From assembly GCA_033026295.1 (NCBI GenBank), contig CM065172.1, positions 18,595,165 through 18,659,164 on the forward strand: 64,000 bases of DNA, read 5' to 3'. Of the stretch, positions 14,331 to 27,900 are shown one piece after another. This DNA comes from Channa striata (taxonomy: Eukaryota; Chordata; Actinopteri; Anabantiformes; Channidae). The first letter of the stretch is position 1, and the number at the start of each line of letters is the position of its first letter. The notes under the pieces are model-generated. The model was not told the DNA's origin. It saw only the letters and a list, made by a program, of their open reading frames with translations, and did not search any database. Position numbers and translations under genes: made by a program.

Positions 14331-17300
14331 CTCAACAGCAATAGTTTTTTTATTTAACTTTTTTCCAGAAGCCATGTTCTGGTTACTCAAGGGATCTAAT
14401 ATATGAATGAAAACTAAAGCTCAGTCACTGCTGGATATAGTTATGTATTTCTGTTAAAATATGCTTTTAGCCATGCAGTGTACTGATCCTTAACAGTACA
14501 AGGAGATCTGTTTTTACATGTTTGATGTTGCACTATAAGCTGTTGTGAGAAATTTATTGGCTACTCTTATGAAACAATTCACAGAATATCTCATTGCAAA
14601 CACATGAGAGCAAAGTGAACAAATTACAGTTTTGGTCTTTTGTGGGATTTGTTGGCAATTTAAAAACTATATTATCTAAAACCAACACTTATATGGTTCC
14701 ATGTTTGCATGTCTTTTATCTGTGTAACACTCCAATTCCAAGTTTTGATGGAGCTGAATTATCACTTCTACATTAATGTGAGGGTTGGATTCTTCTGACA
14801 GTTGCTATTAGCTGCTATTGTTGCAGGCAAGAGAAGGGTGACAGATCAAGCTCATGATAATACTGTTAACAGAGCGATGAATGCAGTCATTATGTAAAAA
14901 TGATAATGGCTTTTATTTATCATAGCAGAAATTATTCAAACAGGTTTATTTGTTAGAAGCTTACTTATTAAGACATTTTACATCAAAGAGTAAAGCGATG
15001 CGTATAAAAACAATCATTTTAAAGAACTGTGGAAAACAGCAACATGAATATATTATGAGGCTGAAAGCCATAAATCAAGCAAAAGACAATGGAAGTGTCA
15101 AAATGTTGAATTATTTCTGAGAACACTGCATGTTTGATCACGCCTTTGAATCTCCCATGAAAGTGCATTTCCTTCTTCAAATGCTCCCTGCAGAGTGTGG
15201 TCTCGCAGTGAAAAATAAGAGAGAAAGAGCGACAAGAGAAAGTTGGCTGGCAAGTGCTGGCTCCCCAGATGTCTTTTACAGCACACAGCCAAGATGGCCA
15301 TATTGTGTCTCTAAACAAATCGAATGGTTGGCACTGTGACAAGCCAGCCTCTGTGGTGTTCAGATTCACCGAGTCAGCACGGCTGTGCTCCCTCATTCCC
15401 AGGTCACCGCATGCAGCCGCCAGCAGGGAGCCTCAGTCGTGTTTACTCTACTGCTGGATGGCAACTGTGTCATTAGTCTTTTGGCTGCAAGTAGAGAAAA
15501 AAAAAAAATTAAACAAGAAGCATTGATTATTCTGTACCAAGGTTTCAAACTAAAAGCATTCAATCTTTGGCAATTTCCAATTCATCAAGACATATTGTGA
15601 CTAGAGATTGTTGCTGGTGTGAGTCTGGGCCTTATTTATATAGTTTGGAGAAGGGACATTTGTCCGCAGGCTAAAGATTCCCCTAAACAGATCCATCTCT
15701 CTGCGGAGCGTCACAGCACACACACAAACACCTTGTGTAGCACACACTTACGAAACTCTCTCTACAAGAAAGATTTTGTCAGTTCACCAGAAATTAAAAT
15801 AGTAGAAATGCAACTAAAATGAAAATCAACTTTTTGGCATTTAATAAAGCTCTTATTTTAACAGTCCAAACATCTTCATATGTCTTGTTTAGTCTCTCCA
15901 AGAGCTTAAAAATTAAAGCTACAACATGCAACTTACTACTGCTATCACGAGACTTGAAATCAATGATCTCTGCTCTGTTCAGTCCCCTGCTGCTCTGCCT
16001 ACAGCTTCAGCTACTTTTGTCATAAACCAATACTTAATAAGAATGATCCAAAACAAAAGCAGAACCATACCTGAAATGATCCTCACTGCAAACGTTTAGG
16101 GATGTTCAGTTAGTCTGGATCACGGGAGGCTTCACCTTCAGTTTTGGGGCATGTTTATATTAAAAATATTCCTTAAAAGGTACATATTTTATTTTTACTC
16201 TAATACAATACCACACAGAAAATTATCACAACCTCATATTTGACAAGCTGGAGCTTTAAAATGTTCGTTAGTTTAATGACACTTGCAAATTCATTTTCTT
16301 TTAGGTCCAATAAATTTCTCAATCTTCCGTCTTCAATCTTCAGCCTTCAGATATTTTAACCACCCGCAGGAGCAAAACTGTTTAAAACATTTGTTTGAAA
16401 AGATCCAATGTAAAACTCAAAACTACAAGCCCAGAAATCACAATAGGCTCTGCATTTGTTACATTGATATTGTGCTGTATTGCACTTGGCAGCAGCTTAT
16501 ATATATAAATATATAATATATAAGGCCATTCAGTGTATAGCCACTAGTGACAAAATACAACTCGCACATATTCATCAGGATATCATATAAAGAACCCACA
16601 GTGTATATGCCGCATGCAGTATATTCCAACATAAAGCTGCTCTCTCTAAAGGCTCCAGAAACCTTTCTGCCTATGAAACACAAATGGCTCCGTTCTCTGG
16701 GGCAATGAATGTCTATTTTTTACGACAGAGTTGTAAAAGAAGCATTTTTGTGACACACACCTACACAAGCTGCATGAACACACCACACACACACACACAA
16801 ACAAACACTTGAGAGCCAGAGACGCATGCATCCATTACTGACTTCACAACAATAGCCCTTTACAGGCAAATAAAGGGTATTAGTGTAAGAGCTGTAAAAC
16901 GTGTCACACCTCCAGTTATGTGTCACACAGTCAAACTCAGAGAAAAAAAAAGGAAGAAAAATGTCCAACGGGAGATCAAACAATCGATAAAGGAAAGAGA
17001 AATGTGAAAAGGGAATGGAATTTGCCACTTAGTGCTATATAGCACTCGGATGCAAGCAGGCTAATTGCTCAGAGACCAACACCAGGCACTGGCATGAGGA
17101 ACGTAAGCAGCTCTGATGGATTGTTAGATGTTCTGCTGATGTTTGTGGCGGTGCTGGTGTTGGACGGAGGTTCACGTGTGGCCAAAATGGAACATCCCAC
17201 TAATCACACGAAAAGCAAGTATTCACAGAAGCCTGAGATCCTGACACCACCTGTAACATTATGTTGCAAATATGTCCCGCATTTCAAATCTCAACAAACT

Positions 17301-20300
17301 GTTGGTTTCATCAATATTTTTGCATCATTTTTGGATCAAATCCCAAAACAGCATTTTCTTTCTGCAGTTCCCCTCAGCTGTACAGATTTTTCAGCTCGTT
17401 GCATTGTTTAGTTTTTCAGCCCAAACTTTTCAGCTTGATCCATTACACGTGCAGTGTAGACACCTGGATTGATTTTAATTTGCTCTGCCAGAGGCTTTTA
17501 AGAGTCAAGTGAAAAATGCAGCTGAAATGCTTCCATTGGACACAGTAAGCATTTAAATATAATGAAGCATCGTTGCCCGGTTTAGCGCAACAAAGCAGTT
17601 AAAAGTCACAAGATTGATAATATTTATCCACCTTAATCCTATTAATTTTGTGAATGACAGTTTTTGGTAACTATTGGATCTGTGATGCAAAATGAATTTC
17701 AGTGCAGCTTGACAAAACAGTCACAGCGTATAATAATGAATCAAATCCTGTTGTATCGTATCTTAACACAATATCGTATTGTGCATTTTTGTGAAAATAA
17801 TTAGTTTCTACACCTTACAGATCAATACAGTTGTTGCAAGGGAAAAGTATAAAGAAACTTAGTGCATGGTTTGATAGTAGTATGGTCCATGAGCAAAAAC
17901 ACTGACTGATTCTCCACCTGCGGTGAATAACACCTCTGTTAGATAACAGTGCAGATTAACACATCATGTATCAGTGATTAAATAGACGATTATATCTGTT
18001 AAATTGATTATGTGTCGAAGCAGAAAATGTGAGCTGTCAGTGTCATTTGTTAACCACCGAGCAGCAGACAAAAAAGCATCATTTACACTGCCACAGTGAG
18101 CAATGGGTATTGGCTATAAAAGATTCCGCTTGTCATCCTCAGCCACCCAACTCCATTTCACACACAGATCTGTTGTATCAGTGGCAGCTCGTTCTCATTT
18201 AAAACCATTAATGACTTTCCTGCAGAGATTTCAGCAGAATGGATGTGAATATTTTCTCCTATTTTGTATGTGTCGCTGTCACATCTATTATCCCGCACAT
18301 CAGTTTAAAGTAAATGTTTAATTATTGTGTTTTTTTAAGCCATGCTGCAGCATACTCGGTCAACATTTGTAGCGAAGTGACTGATGAACGAATTAGCACA
18401 TAAAAATCCCATATTGATGTTGGCCTCTTCTTTGATATTCATTCAGAAAGACCCTAATTGTTATTCATCATCGCATACCTCCATCTCATACTCAGATCAG
18501 TACTGGCAGTAGTAAAGAGGACGGGGAGGTGGGGGGGTAATGATGGCACACAAGCTACAGCTGGGCAAACATAGGAGGCACTTTGTGTGAGTCCGTCTAA
18601 TGTGTCACTGCCTCCCTGTGGCAGCCACAAAAGCTGCATGACCAATGCGTCTACTCCTTCAATCCATTTTTAGTTTCTGCGTCTGCCTCCATAAATTATA
18701 AGAAAGTACAAGAAGAAGAGAAGTGTAGGTTTCATCATCAGTCGGAAAAGCCGAGCACTTGCCTGAAACCTGGACTCACACGTATCAAACTTTCCCCTTA
18801 AAGGACTCGATTCTTAACTTAAGAGCACTTTAAGTTGGACGATATTTAATAAATCACTTTTCCTGAGCAGTAGAGAGACATAAATTTAGTTTATTTTTAC
18901 ACCTGGGAATTTGATAAATACACATTCTTTGCGGTTTGCAGCACACATTCACTATCATCAGTATCATATGTCACAGTAAAGAGATCAGTCATGCAGCGGC
19001 ATAGACAGTGGTATTGATGCATGCTGTTTTTGCAGTCATCAGTTGCTAAATGGAACAGATGCTTTAAAATTGACCCATTATCTATGTCATACAAACAAAA
19101 TGTGTTTTGGCAAAAGTGTGTGAGCTTCATCACGAGACATATGCTACAGTATATGCATATAAATATATAAATCAACACATGAGATGACTAAGTCATCCAG
19201 AACATGGGAAATGCAAATACATTTCTTCATCTTTACAGAAGAAAGGTTATAGTGAACAACAGGTGTTACAACTGACTACATTTTTTGTATTTCATATTTC
19301 AGATTAATTTGCAATAACCCTCAGAGTATAATTGTCAGGCTACTACCACCAGCTTCCATTTTAATGAGGGTCGATTCGATTATCTCTTTCAAGATTGTTC
19401 GTTTTATCGGTAGATGTACCACCGTTTAGATAGATCCATGTCCTTGGGCACAAAAACAACCCACAAAATTATATGGGTACATAATAAAATGGCTGCATAA
19501 CATAAAAGAAATCTTCTGTCACCAGTGGGAATTTTCTGAAACTGATATTTAAGCCTCCCTGTGCTTCACTCTGCTCTGTCCAGAATTAAATCTACCTTTT
19601 AGATAATATGGAAAATGCTGCACACAAACAGTAACAAGCCATACAAACAATTTAATTAGCAGCAGTATTGTTTGTCATTGCAATTTATTCTTTTTATCGC
19701 AGCCTCTTGTCTGTGCCATGTCACTTGTACTGTAGCTATTTCAGCTTATAGTGACAAAGTCTTTCGTATCTTTGCTGTGGATCAACGTAAACTAACTGTG
19801 CTCAGGCAGTTTGTTCGACCACTGGTTCTAATTTTATCTTTCAATCGATGTCTTCGGGACAAACAATGTAGCCCAATTTGTTTTAGAAATGACAGCTAAA
19901 ACGCTGATTTGACAGATATTGACTATCTAATGAAATTATGGCAACAAGGCCAGTCGATGAGAAAAGAGTCTGTGGATAATATCAGCATAAGCAGTGCACT
20001 CGGAGAACCCATGGCCCCTGTTAAGGTTCTGCTTAACATGTGGGTGAAGACCAAACAGATCATATGTCAATGCATAGAGTGATCACCTGCTTATTTCTGA
20101 TCTTTGCTATTCAGAGTTTCATGTTGCATGTAAACACACAACAAAGTTATGGACAGAAAACACAAAAAAAATGTTTGTAACCCTGAAATTGTTATTGTGA
20201 TAATGACACAGCCTGTGATGATCTATTCTCCTCACAGAACATGAGAATATGTTTTAGTTACTTTAGTCACTTTTGATATATATTTAGCCCTGATACTGGT

Positions 20301-21770
20301 GTTTCTGGTCCTAAAGTCACTTTGCACATATGATTTGTCTCGTGTTTTGTTGAAATGACCCCGTATTGTCTCGCTGCTTCCTTCTGTGGGTGTGATAAAC
20401 TTTGTCCTACATGTGTGGGTTGGAGTGCTTCAGTGTTGCCTCTAGTGTCGTGTGCTCTTTTCTTACGTCTCTGCCACACTACTTCTGTAAATGCTGAAAA
20501 ATTGATTTTGGTGTTCCTGAAGTTTCTACAATTTTTCCACATTTGATATATAGTTTTTTTTTTTCAGTTGTTTTTTTTTGTTTTAAGTTTTTTATTATTA
20601 TTATTATTTTGTTTAAGTTATTCCTTATGCCGTTGAAGGTTCTGAGGAAGGTTTGTGATTTGTGAAAGTTGATATAAGCTAAATAAATTGTTGCTTATTG
20701 TGCATTATAAATGAACTAAACTAGGCATGAAGAGGCCCCTGACTCTACACCATCCCCGGTTTAGACCTTTATGGACCCTTTATTCCTGAAGCTCATTCTT
20801 CTACAGAGAATTGCAAGCAGAAACAAATTTTGTGTAAAATTAATCAAATTAAATTGACACCATGTGCATAATTATGTGAGATGTTGCTATTACAGAGTTC
20901 AAACCATCAGCCAGTCTGCTGCTACTGTGTGAACATATACTGTCATCTAGTGGCTAAATGCTTCACATTTTTGACTTTCCTCAAAAAGCCCCAAAACCTT
21001 CTCCCCTGTAGAGGGCCCTCTTGTCAAAGTTATCGTGTCCTCATTCTCCATCTTTTGCCTAGGATTTTTTCACGGAATGATTAAAACCCTTTATATTTCT
21101 TTTCCACACGGTGAAGGAAAGCTCATAATTACTGCATGTGATGTGACAGCATAAGACAGAGAGTAAATGTCCCTGTTTCTTCCCTTGAGCAGCCAGAGCA
21201 GATGGTATTTCATAAACCAATCACCATTTTAGATTCTATTGCCCAATCACTTTTACATTTATATGTAAAGCAGCTTGCCATTCCAGCAGATCAACAGATG
21301 GCTTAAAATGCATGTTTGGGGATGCCTAGGTAGAGACTTTATGATTTCTGTTTCTTCATTTAAACTAAAACCATGTTTTAAAAATAGCAAATGATGCAAG
21401 GCAAAAGTATAGACGTTCCTTACTCAGGCAGAAGTTCAGACACTTTCTACTAAAAGTAGCTGACTTTAAAACTTTACTTACTAAACGGAAAAAGTACAGG
21501 TTTTAAAATGTGTCAGCTGTGACATATGTTTCTGTGCAAAGCCAATTTGACATCAGGAACATAATTTGAAGACTATTAAAAAATCTAATTTCAAATGATA
21601 TAAAAAAAACAATCTGCTGAAAATAATGAGCATTAGCTTGGCTTACAAAAAATCAGTTGTTAGCTTCCACACCACTCTTACCCAAACTGGAAAGGCTTAG
21701 AACTAGCGTTTTTTTCCTATTAATATTTTGTTGCTTTAATTGTCTGGGTTAAATGATTCCTCCGTTATGT

Positions 21771-21900
21771 GATCGATAGGTTCCCAGTCCGCCACAGTCT
21801 CTCTGTAGTGGCAGGACCCTGGAGACCCTGAAAAACTGACAGACACAGAGACCACAGCCTGCAAGTGGATTTGAATCAGACACTATCATCGTGTTAGCAA
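21771..21900 (-). repeat. Possible decayed tRNA-headed SINE-like copy, minus strand
   Basis: Read on the minus strand, this begins with a TTGCTAACACGATGAT-like stretch, continues through GATTCAAATCC (resembling a polymerase III B box) and then a CTGTGGTCTCTGTGTCTG-like body. That order resembles the tRNA-headed repeat seen better preserved at 33391-33718. The match is weak and the limits are approximate. Confidence 0.3.
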
Positions 21901-22527
21901 TTAAAAGTTACAAAGCACTTTGGAAAAACTACCCAAATTAATGTTTACTGCATTACTTACTTTACCATTTTCTCTGCCATAAAATTAATAAAAGCAATAT
22001 TGTTAATGTTATTCTGGCAAACATCTCCCTGTACTACTCCTGTGGTGTGACAGCAAAAAACGAAGTAATTACTGTAGGTATTTACTTATAGATAAGACCA
22101 GGCTCACCAAGAGGAGCTCTATTGGAAAAAAAGACAAAGGGAACAGAGGAGGAAGAAACATCAAGGCGCAATAAACACATACAAATATGAGATGATTTGT
22201 TCAATCACTTTAATTAAAAGAAAAACACTTACACTTGTAATGGTCCTTTCATTTTGTTTAATAAAACAATACTGCAAGAGACTCACATCAAATCTGACTA
22301 CAAACCAAGTCTGCAGGGTAATAACTCCTTCTGGCTGGAAAAAAGAAACTTTCCCAGGATTGTGGGAAGTTCACTGGTAACCTGCTACATGCATTGTGTG
22401 CTACATCCACTACATTGGAATCAGTCATGTATCAAACACAATCTCCCTACGTTAGAGTGCATCAGTGCTCAACGACACACAGAGAAGTTATTCAAAACCC
22501 CCTCCATCGTTAGAAGTAATAAAAGGA

Positions 22528-22533
22528 TTTATT
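22528..22533 (-). terminator. Candidate poly(A) signal of kcnk15
   Basis: TTTATT on the plus strand is AATAAA on the minus strand, 526 bases beyond the kcnk15 stop codon. It is a clear hexamer downstream of the gene, but other sites may be used; no transcript evidence is available. Confidence 0.45.
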
Positions 22534-23058
22534 AAATTCACTGAGCTAAGAGGCCACATATCTCATGTGCTTGGTCAAAGTTATTTAAGGCTTTTAAATA
22601 TAAAAGTTCAATGACATCTTCTAGCTATGGCATGGAGAGTTTCTGGTTTTGTTTAAAGCAGGAGCAGTGTCCACTGAGGATCATTCACATACATTCACTG
22701 AACAGTTATGCAGTCATTAATAAGCACTATATCCAAAATACGTTTTGTTAGAGTTGTAAATTAAAAGCCCAGCTTTTTACATCTTTACATAGCACTCTTG
22801 CATTCACATTGTGTGCTATACATTCTGTTTAGCATGCGCTGCACTTTGGCTTACATGCAAGGAAACAGCAGAATCACTGATATAAATAATATTGCAAAAA
22901 AGGAAAAGAAATCTCATCCTTGCTTTACAAGTAAAAGCCACAACAGACAACGCGTTCTTTATAAAGAATTGTTGTCTTTTGACGAACACAAAAATACAAT
23001 GTCAATAAAAATACAGTTTACAGTCAGTGCAAACACTTCTCCCTCGCTAACAGTGCGA
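22534..23058 (-). other. Probable kcnk15 3' UTR
   Basis: AT-rich DNA between the stop codon at 23059-23061 and the first AATAAA downstream of it on the minus strand. It contains a perfect 14-base palindrome (TTCTTTATAAAGAA) at 22955-22968, about 90 bases past the stop. The extent is inferred from the poly(A) hexamer only. Confidence 0.45.
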
Positions 23059-24539
23059 TTACACTGACTTTCTCCTTGACCGATTGAACCTGGGGAAGCT
23101 ATGGCCAGGTGAGAGTGTGCTTCCTGGGGAAGACAGTCCAGTGTTGTCCCTGGAGCCTGGCGAGCAGCCTTGGATCCTATACGAGACTGAGTTGTAATAG
23201 ACAGAATTGGTATGGCAGCCGTGCTGTTCACTGTGGGATACAAGGGGACTGTCGCAAAAACCCAAGTGGTAGCACACACAGGAGCAGAGGGAGCAGAGGC
23301 TCGACTCCGGCTTCGGTCCGCCTGCCTTGATCGGAAAATTCATCCTGTGCCTGCAGGGGCTTCTTTGCCTCTCCCGATCGTCCGCAGGGGAAGGAATGAG
23401 GTTGGTGCAGCTGGTTCCTTCCTCCATCGGGAGGAAGAGTGTACTGTGGCTGCGACAGTGCATCACATTTCTTCTGTTCCTCTCCCGGTGGCTGTCACCA
23501 CTCTGCTCCCCTACAACATGCAGATGCAGAGCCCCATCCATAAGGACTCGGTCCCTCTTCAGCGAGGCCCTCTCTTGAGCGTCTCTCCTCTTATCTTCAG
23601 TGTTCATAGTGAGGAAACGAAGCACCACCAAATTAAGGAAGGCCCCAATCACCGTCAGCCCCACCAGGATGTACATGAAGCTGAACGCCACGTAGGGTGT
23701 TTTCTCCTGGAGGTCCTCCTTTTTCTGCAGGGCTACAAAGTCCCCAAAGCCAATGGTGGTGAGTGTGATGAAGCAGTAGTAGTACGCATGGAAGAAGCTC
23801 CATCCCTCAAAGTGAGAGAAGGCTGCGGCTCCTACGCACAGCGTTCCAATGCAGGACAGGAAGCCCACTAGGACCATGTTTTCCATGGACACCTCGGTGC
23901 GTCGAAAGCCCAGGCACTGCTTTGTTTTGTGGAGGAGATAGCGGACGAACGTGTTCATCCTCTCTCCCAGGCTCTGGAACATGACCAAAGTCAGAGGAAT
24001 GCCCAGCACAGCGTAGAACATGCAGAAAACCTTCCCAGCATCTGTGCCCGGAGCTGCATGTCCATAACCTTAATGCAGAGATTCAAATTACAGGATGAAG
24101 GATATGAATAGTAAAACAAAAGGACAATGGGTCTGTTTTTTTTTATTATTATTATTAGTCTGAGACTAAAAGAAGCCTGTAACAATGCAGCCATGTAGAA
24201 AAATAGAAAATGCTTTAGATACTAAAGCGTTGGAGGAAAAAAATGCATTAACTTACCAATGGTGGTGATGACTGTTATGGCAAAGTAGAAGGAGCCGGCG
24301 AATTTCCACTGTCTCCCGGCGCGATGGGGCTCAGCCTGCAGCACCACTCGCTCGATTTCGCGGTAGTCGTCCTCGGAGAAGCGGTACTTCTTCTTCATCT
24401 CGTTGCGCTTCTGCTCCAGGATGCGCCGGCGGGAGTTCTCCGACTCGGACTCCAGCGCGTCAAACACCGCGGCGCCGACCAGCAAGTAGGAGAACATGCA
24501 GAGGATGAGTGACAGGGTCCGGACGTTTTGCTTCTTCAT
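23059..24539 (-). CDS. kcnk15: TASK-type two-pore-domain K+ channel, KCNK15-like
   Basis: Two coding exons, 24257-24539 and 23059-24068, are joined across a 188-base GT-AG intron that splits the first pore glycine codon, giving 430 residues. The protein is a plasma-membrane K2P subunit: M1 about 9-30, pore 1 filter TTIGYG with His98 (the extracellular pH sensor position of TASK channels), M2 about 108-130, M3 about 158-180, pore 2 filter TIGFG at 199-203, M4 about 222-245, and the TASK motif VLRFLT at 243-248. The last residues RRKSV fit a C-terminal 14-3-3 trafficking motif. KCNK15 is favoured over KCNK9 by the stretches QAEPHRAGRQWKF and FSHFEGW, GDFVALQ after pore 2, and absence of the M1-P1 loop glycosylation site of KCNK9. 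Mammalian KCNK15 (TASK-5) is reported as electrically silent; this copy keeps all pore signatures. KCNK9 remains the main alternative name. Confidence 0.9.
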
Positions 24540-24640
24540 CCTCGGTGTCGGCAGGATGTTGGGGTCGGGGAGCAGACGTGTGCAGTCACAGGTGGCGCGG
24601 TTCGCTCTAGCGTGGACTCCACATTGGCGTGGCAGCCTGT
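24290..24640 (-). promoter_or_regulatory. CpG-rich 5' end of kcnk15
   Basis: CpG density rises sharply over the first coding exon and just upstream of the ATG at 24537-24539, against an AT-rich background. This is typical of a vertebrate CpG-island promoter/first exon. No transcription start can be fixed from the sequence. Confidence 0.45.
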
Positions 24641-24902
24641 TGCGTTGAAGCCGCTCACGGGAGAGGCGTGTATGAAAATGAAAGATGGAAATTCATCACA
24701 CGGATGCTCTCCACACGGTCACCGGTTTCATCAAGTGGCCTCAGCTTCACTGCTCGCATGCGCAAAGCAGTCACCAATAAAAAAAAAATATATGAGAGTG
24801 TGTAGTAATATAAAGGTTATGTATGTGACACATGGTAAGCTTTGGCCCCTGCAGTATGTTCCGCCGTGTGACATCTTTGTGCAACAAGTGATGTCCCGGC
24901 TT

Positions 24903-24939
24903 GACCCAGTTCAGACCCAGTTCAGACCCAGTTCAGACC
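24903..24939. repeat. 11-base tandem repeat upstream of kcnk15
   Basis: Three full units and part of a fourth of GACCCAGTTCA stand head to tail, about 365 bases upstream of the kcnk15 start codon. The units are identical, so the array is young or conserved. It may be a chance short tandem repeat. Confidence 0.9.
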
Positions 24940-27900
24940 GGTCTAAGACGAGGACGGAGCTTCAGTACCATGGAGAGCAACCAGAGCCAGTTTCACATGT
25001 GAACTGTGGAGCTAATCAGAGCCTGGGGAACATGAGCTGTATTCATCCTCAAACTAAATGTGCAAAATTAATGTATTGGTATTTGCTGAATTTCAGTAAA
25101 GGTAAACTGGGGGGCAATTTTACAGGAGATAATAGATTCTGAAACCTCAAAATGATGAGAACTGAACAGTCATAAAACAGGAAGAATGTGAAAAGCAGTA
25201 CAGCATAAATGATGTTCTGTATGATCAATGATAACAAAGATATTTACAAAATAAAAATGAGACAGATTAGGTGGACTGTGAAAATTCTACAAGTGGCCAG
25301 AAAAAATTAAAAAGGATATTTTGACTAATAAATAGACCTTATATACTGACTTAGGTGTAATGTTCAGTTTTTTTTTACCCTTTTTATTTTTGTTTGTTTT
25401 GTTGACAACATGTTGATGTTGTAACATTTGCCGTGTGCATTTGTTCGTGTTCCGTGCATATTAAAAAACTGCACGGAAATGCATGCATGTACAGTGGCTA
25501 AATGCTTTTTAAAACCTACTGTAGGTGATGCTGGTTGCTATGGTTACTTATAGCAGAAGCAGGGACTTGTACTGTCAGTGAGACTGAAGCTAATATGTTA
25601 ATCTTAGGATGCAGGGCCTCGTTCAGTGAATTATGTCACTGCGCCATCAAGTATCCTCATTTAGGTTGGATTTTTCTATTTGCACACGCGAGGAGGCACA
25701 AGAAGTGGCACACAGCTGTATCAAATAAAAACTAAATGGAAGCATCCTTCTTTTTGGTCACAGCAGGTATTAGCAGCACCAACTGTGTCCTGCAGGTGGA
25801 TTAATGCGTGTTCTTTTGTTCCTGCCAAACAGAGCAAGCTGCTCTCGGTGGCCCTGCTTTTATGTTAAGTGACTAAATCAGCACAATTACATCCCTGTTG
25901 TGATTCAAACCAGCTCTCCATAAATCAATTACATCTCAGCTGATAAGAGAGGAACCTAAAGTCCTAACAGCCACCCATCAATCCACACAGCTTGTACACG
26001 CATCCTTTTGAAAGCCCAAGGACACGGAACAAAGTGAGGAGACCTATCAATCCCCATCGGGTCTGGGCTTAAGTCAAAGAGATGCTTCATTGATTTAGTT
26101 TTTCTCTGTCTGCTCTGTGCTCTCACAGGTACATTTCATTACCACACACATATTGTCATGTATAAGACATAATGAAAACAAAGGAATATGGGGCTGTGCT
26201 TTATCCACTCTTTAGCTCATCTGGCTTTGTTTGTTTATTATTTCTTAAGTTCATAACGCTTACATTAAAATTATGCATGTTAACTGGTCTTCTTATTGTT
26301 CCACCAAATAATATTGTTTATTTTTCATTGCGTTTCATTGTGCTCCCTGTCACTCATTTATGCCTTTTTCTCTTCCCTCGTACAACATTTTTAATCACAA
26401 ATATAAAAAGTGCCTTCTCGGTGCGTGTGCTGATGGTGAAAACATGCAGATGGTACAAAACTATTTTCAACATGAACATGACAGCATGCAGAGAAGAGAG
26501 GACTGTGTGCCTGGAGGAGAATTTCTCTATTAGACAAACCCTTCTGCCAATTCTGCAACAACAAAAATGCAAACCTGGCACAAATCCTAAGGAAGGTTTA
26601 AAAACATTAAGCTACTTTGCAAAAGACAACTTTGGAATGGAAAGATCTTTGTTTTGGCAAGGATATAATAGAAAATCACAGGGACGGACAATGTGAAGCG
26701 CACGATGAGTAAGCAGATCGACACAGAAAGAGGATTCATGAGCAGACAAACCTGTTGTCAGAGCACTCAGTGATTAAAGGATGCAGACCTGAAGACACAA
26801 AGATAAAGATATGGAATTTAACCCTATAGGGTTTTAATTTACAAAACGATCTGTTGGTTTCTTTTCTCAAAACACTAATTTTGCTCTATTTATATCTCCA
26901 TTTGGCAAAGAAACCGCTCAACCACTGAGAGCCTTATTCTAGTCTTTCTGCTTTTTTTATGTGTCCCATTAAATATCCCACAGAATTTGGAATGACAGTA
27001 ATAGCACTGACCACAAAATACAGAATGCATTCATAATGTTCTGTGAACTGTAAACAATATTCATTACAAATCTAGCAAAACGTTTAGCAACAAAAAGCAA
27101 CAACAATAAAGATAACATGAGGGAGGGAGCTTCAAAGGCTAGTCATCACGCTCAAATCACATCGATGGCTCAAGCGTGAGTTCCCACCTGCTCATACACA
27201 ACATGGATGAGAAGTTTTTAAAGAATAGGGATGGTGATATCCTTTGTTTTTCCAAATAAAAAAAATATCTTAATCCATGTTTTATGCAAGTTTTCCAACC
27301 TATTCGTTTGAGTCATTTGTCCCTGTCCTTCAAAATATTCAGAAAACATTGGAAGGACCATATTCACTGCTTGATGAGGTGTACAGTGTCAATTTGCAGA
27401 ATATCATAAAAAGCCATAGAGTTAGAGGAAAGTTTATATGTATTGCTAAAACAGGTGAAATGTACATTAAGGAAGAATCTGCTGAATGATGCCTGAGACA
27501 TAAAACTTAACTAATAATGATTAGCAGTTTATGAGTTTATATTCATGTCCCATTTTAAAGAAAGAGCTTGCAAAACTAATGATATGTCAGATTTCTTAAA
27601 ACTGATATTTAAACAAAGACAGAAATAAACTGTACTTTTTTAGATGTGCATTTTTCAGAATACTTGGTCTAGAGTGACAACAGCATTGTCTCATTCTTTT
27701 TGTATTGATTGGTTGTTGCACTTTTATGTTCGTGCAACTCACTGAAAAGGTCCTTGTTTTCTTCCATGTCTTTGTGCTCTCTGATTGAGCTACAAGAGAG
27801 GAAAGTGCTTATAGATTTCCATTTTCTGTATTATACTCCCAGAATCAAGTTTAAGCGGAACACCAACTGCAACATGAAGAGATCTAATGCAAAAAATTTT

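Larger units (their letters stand above)
1..22527. other. Gene desert beyond the 3' end of kcnk15
   Basis: I find no exon series here with homology, good splice sites and a consistent frame. The open frames present are short, biased to Phe/Leu/Ser/Cys/His as expected of AT-rich noncoding DNA, and match nothing I know. Visible content: a T run at 2022-2038, a CA repeat at 3371-3415, A runs at 8882-8901 and 8934-8947, an AAAAT-type repeat at 14302-14330, TA-rich DNA near 16497-16521, two decayed dispersed repeats (listed separately) and a small GC-rich patch near 6280-6400. Blocks around 9040-9210 and 12290-12620 read as unique, TAAT-rich DNA and could be conserved noncoding elements, but this cannot be shown without comparing genomes. 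Confidence 0.7.

Noticed and set aside
15019..15396. Open frame of 125 codons on the minus strand
   Set aside because: No domain or homology recognised; several other frames are open across the same bases.
23212..23871. 219-codon frame on the plus strand opposite kcnk15 exon 2
   Set aside because: It is an antisense shadow of a well-supported exon encoding conserved channel segments.
23059..24539. Naming the channel kcnk9 or kcnk3
   Set aside because: Residues around the M1-P1 loop and M3-P2 region match KCNK15 better, and chromosome context fits human 20q; kept as an alternative only.
26172..26696. Open frame of 174 codons between kcnk15 and ogfr
   Set aside because: No known motif beyond a chance hydrophobic stretch near the start; no splice context or poly(A) arrangement supports it.
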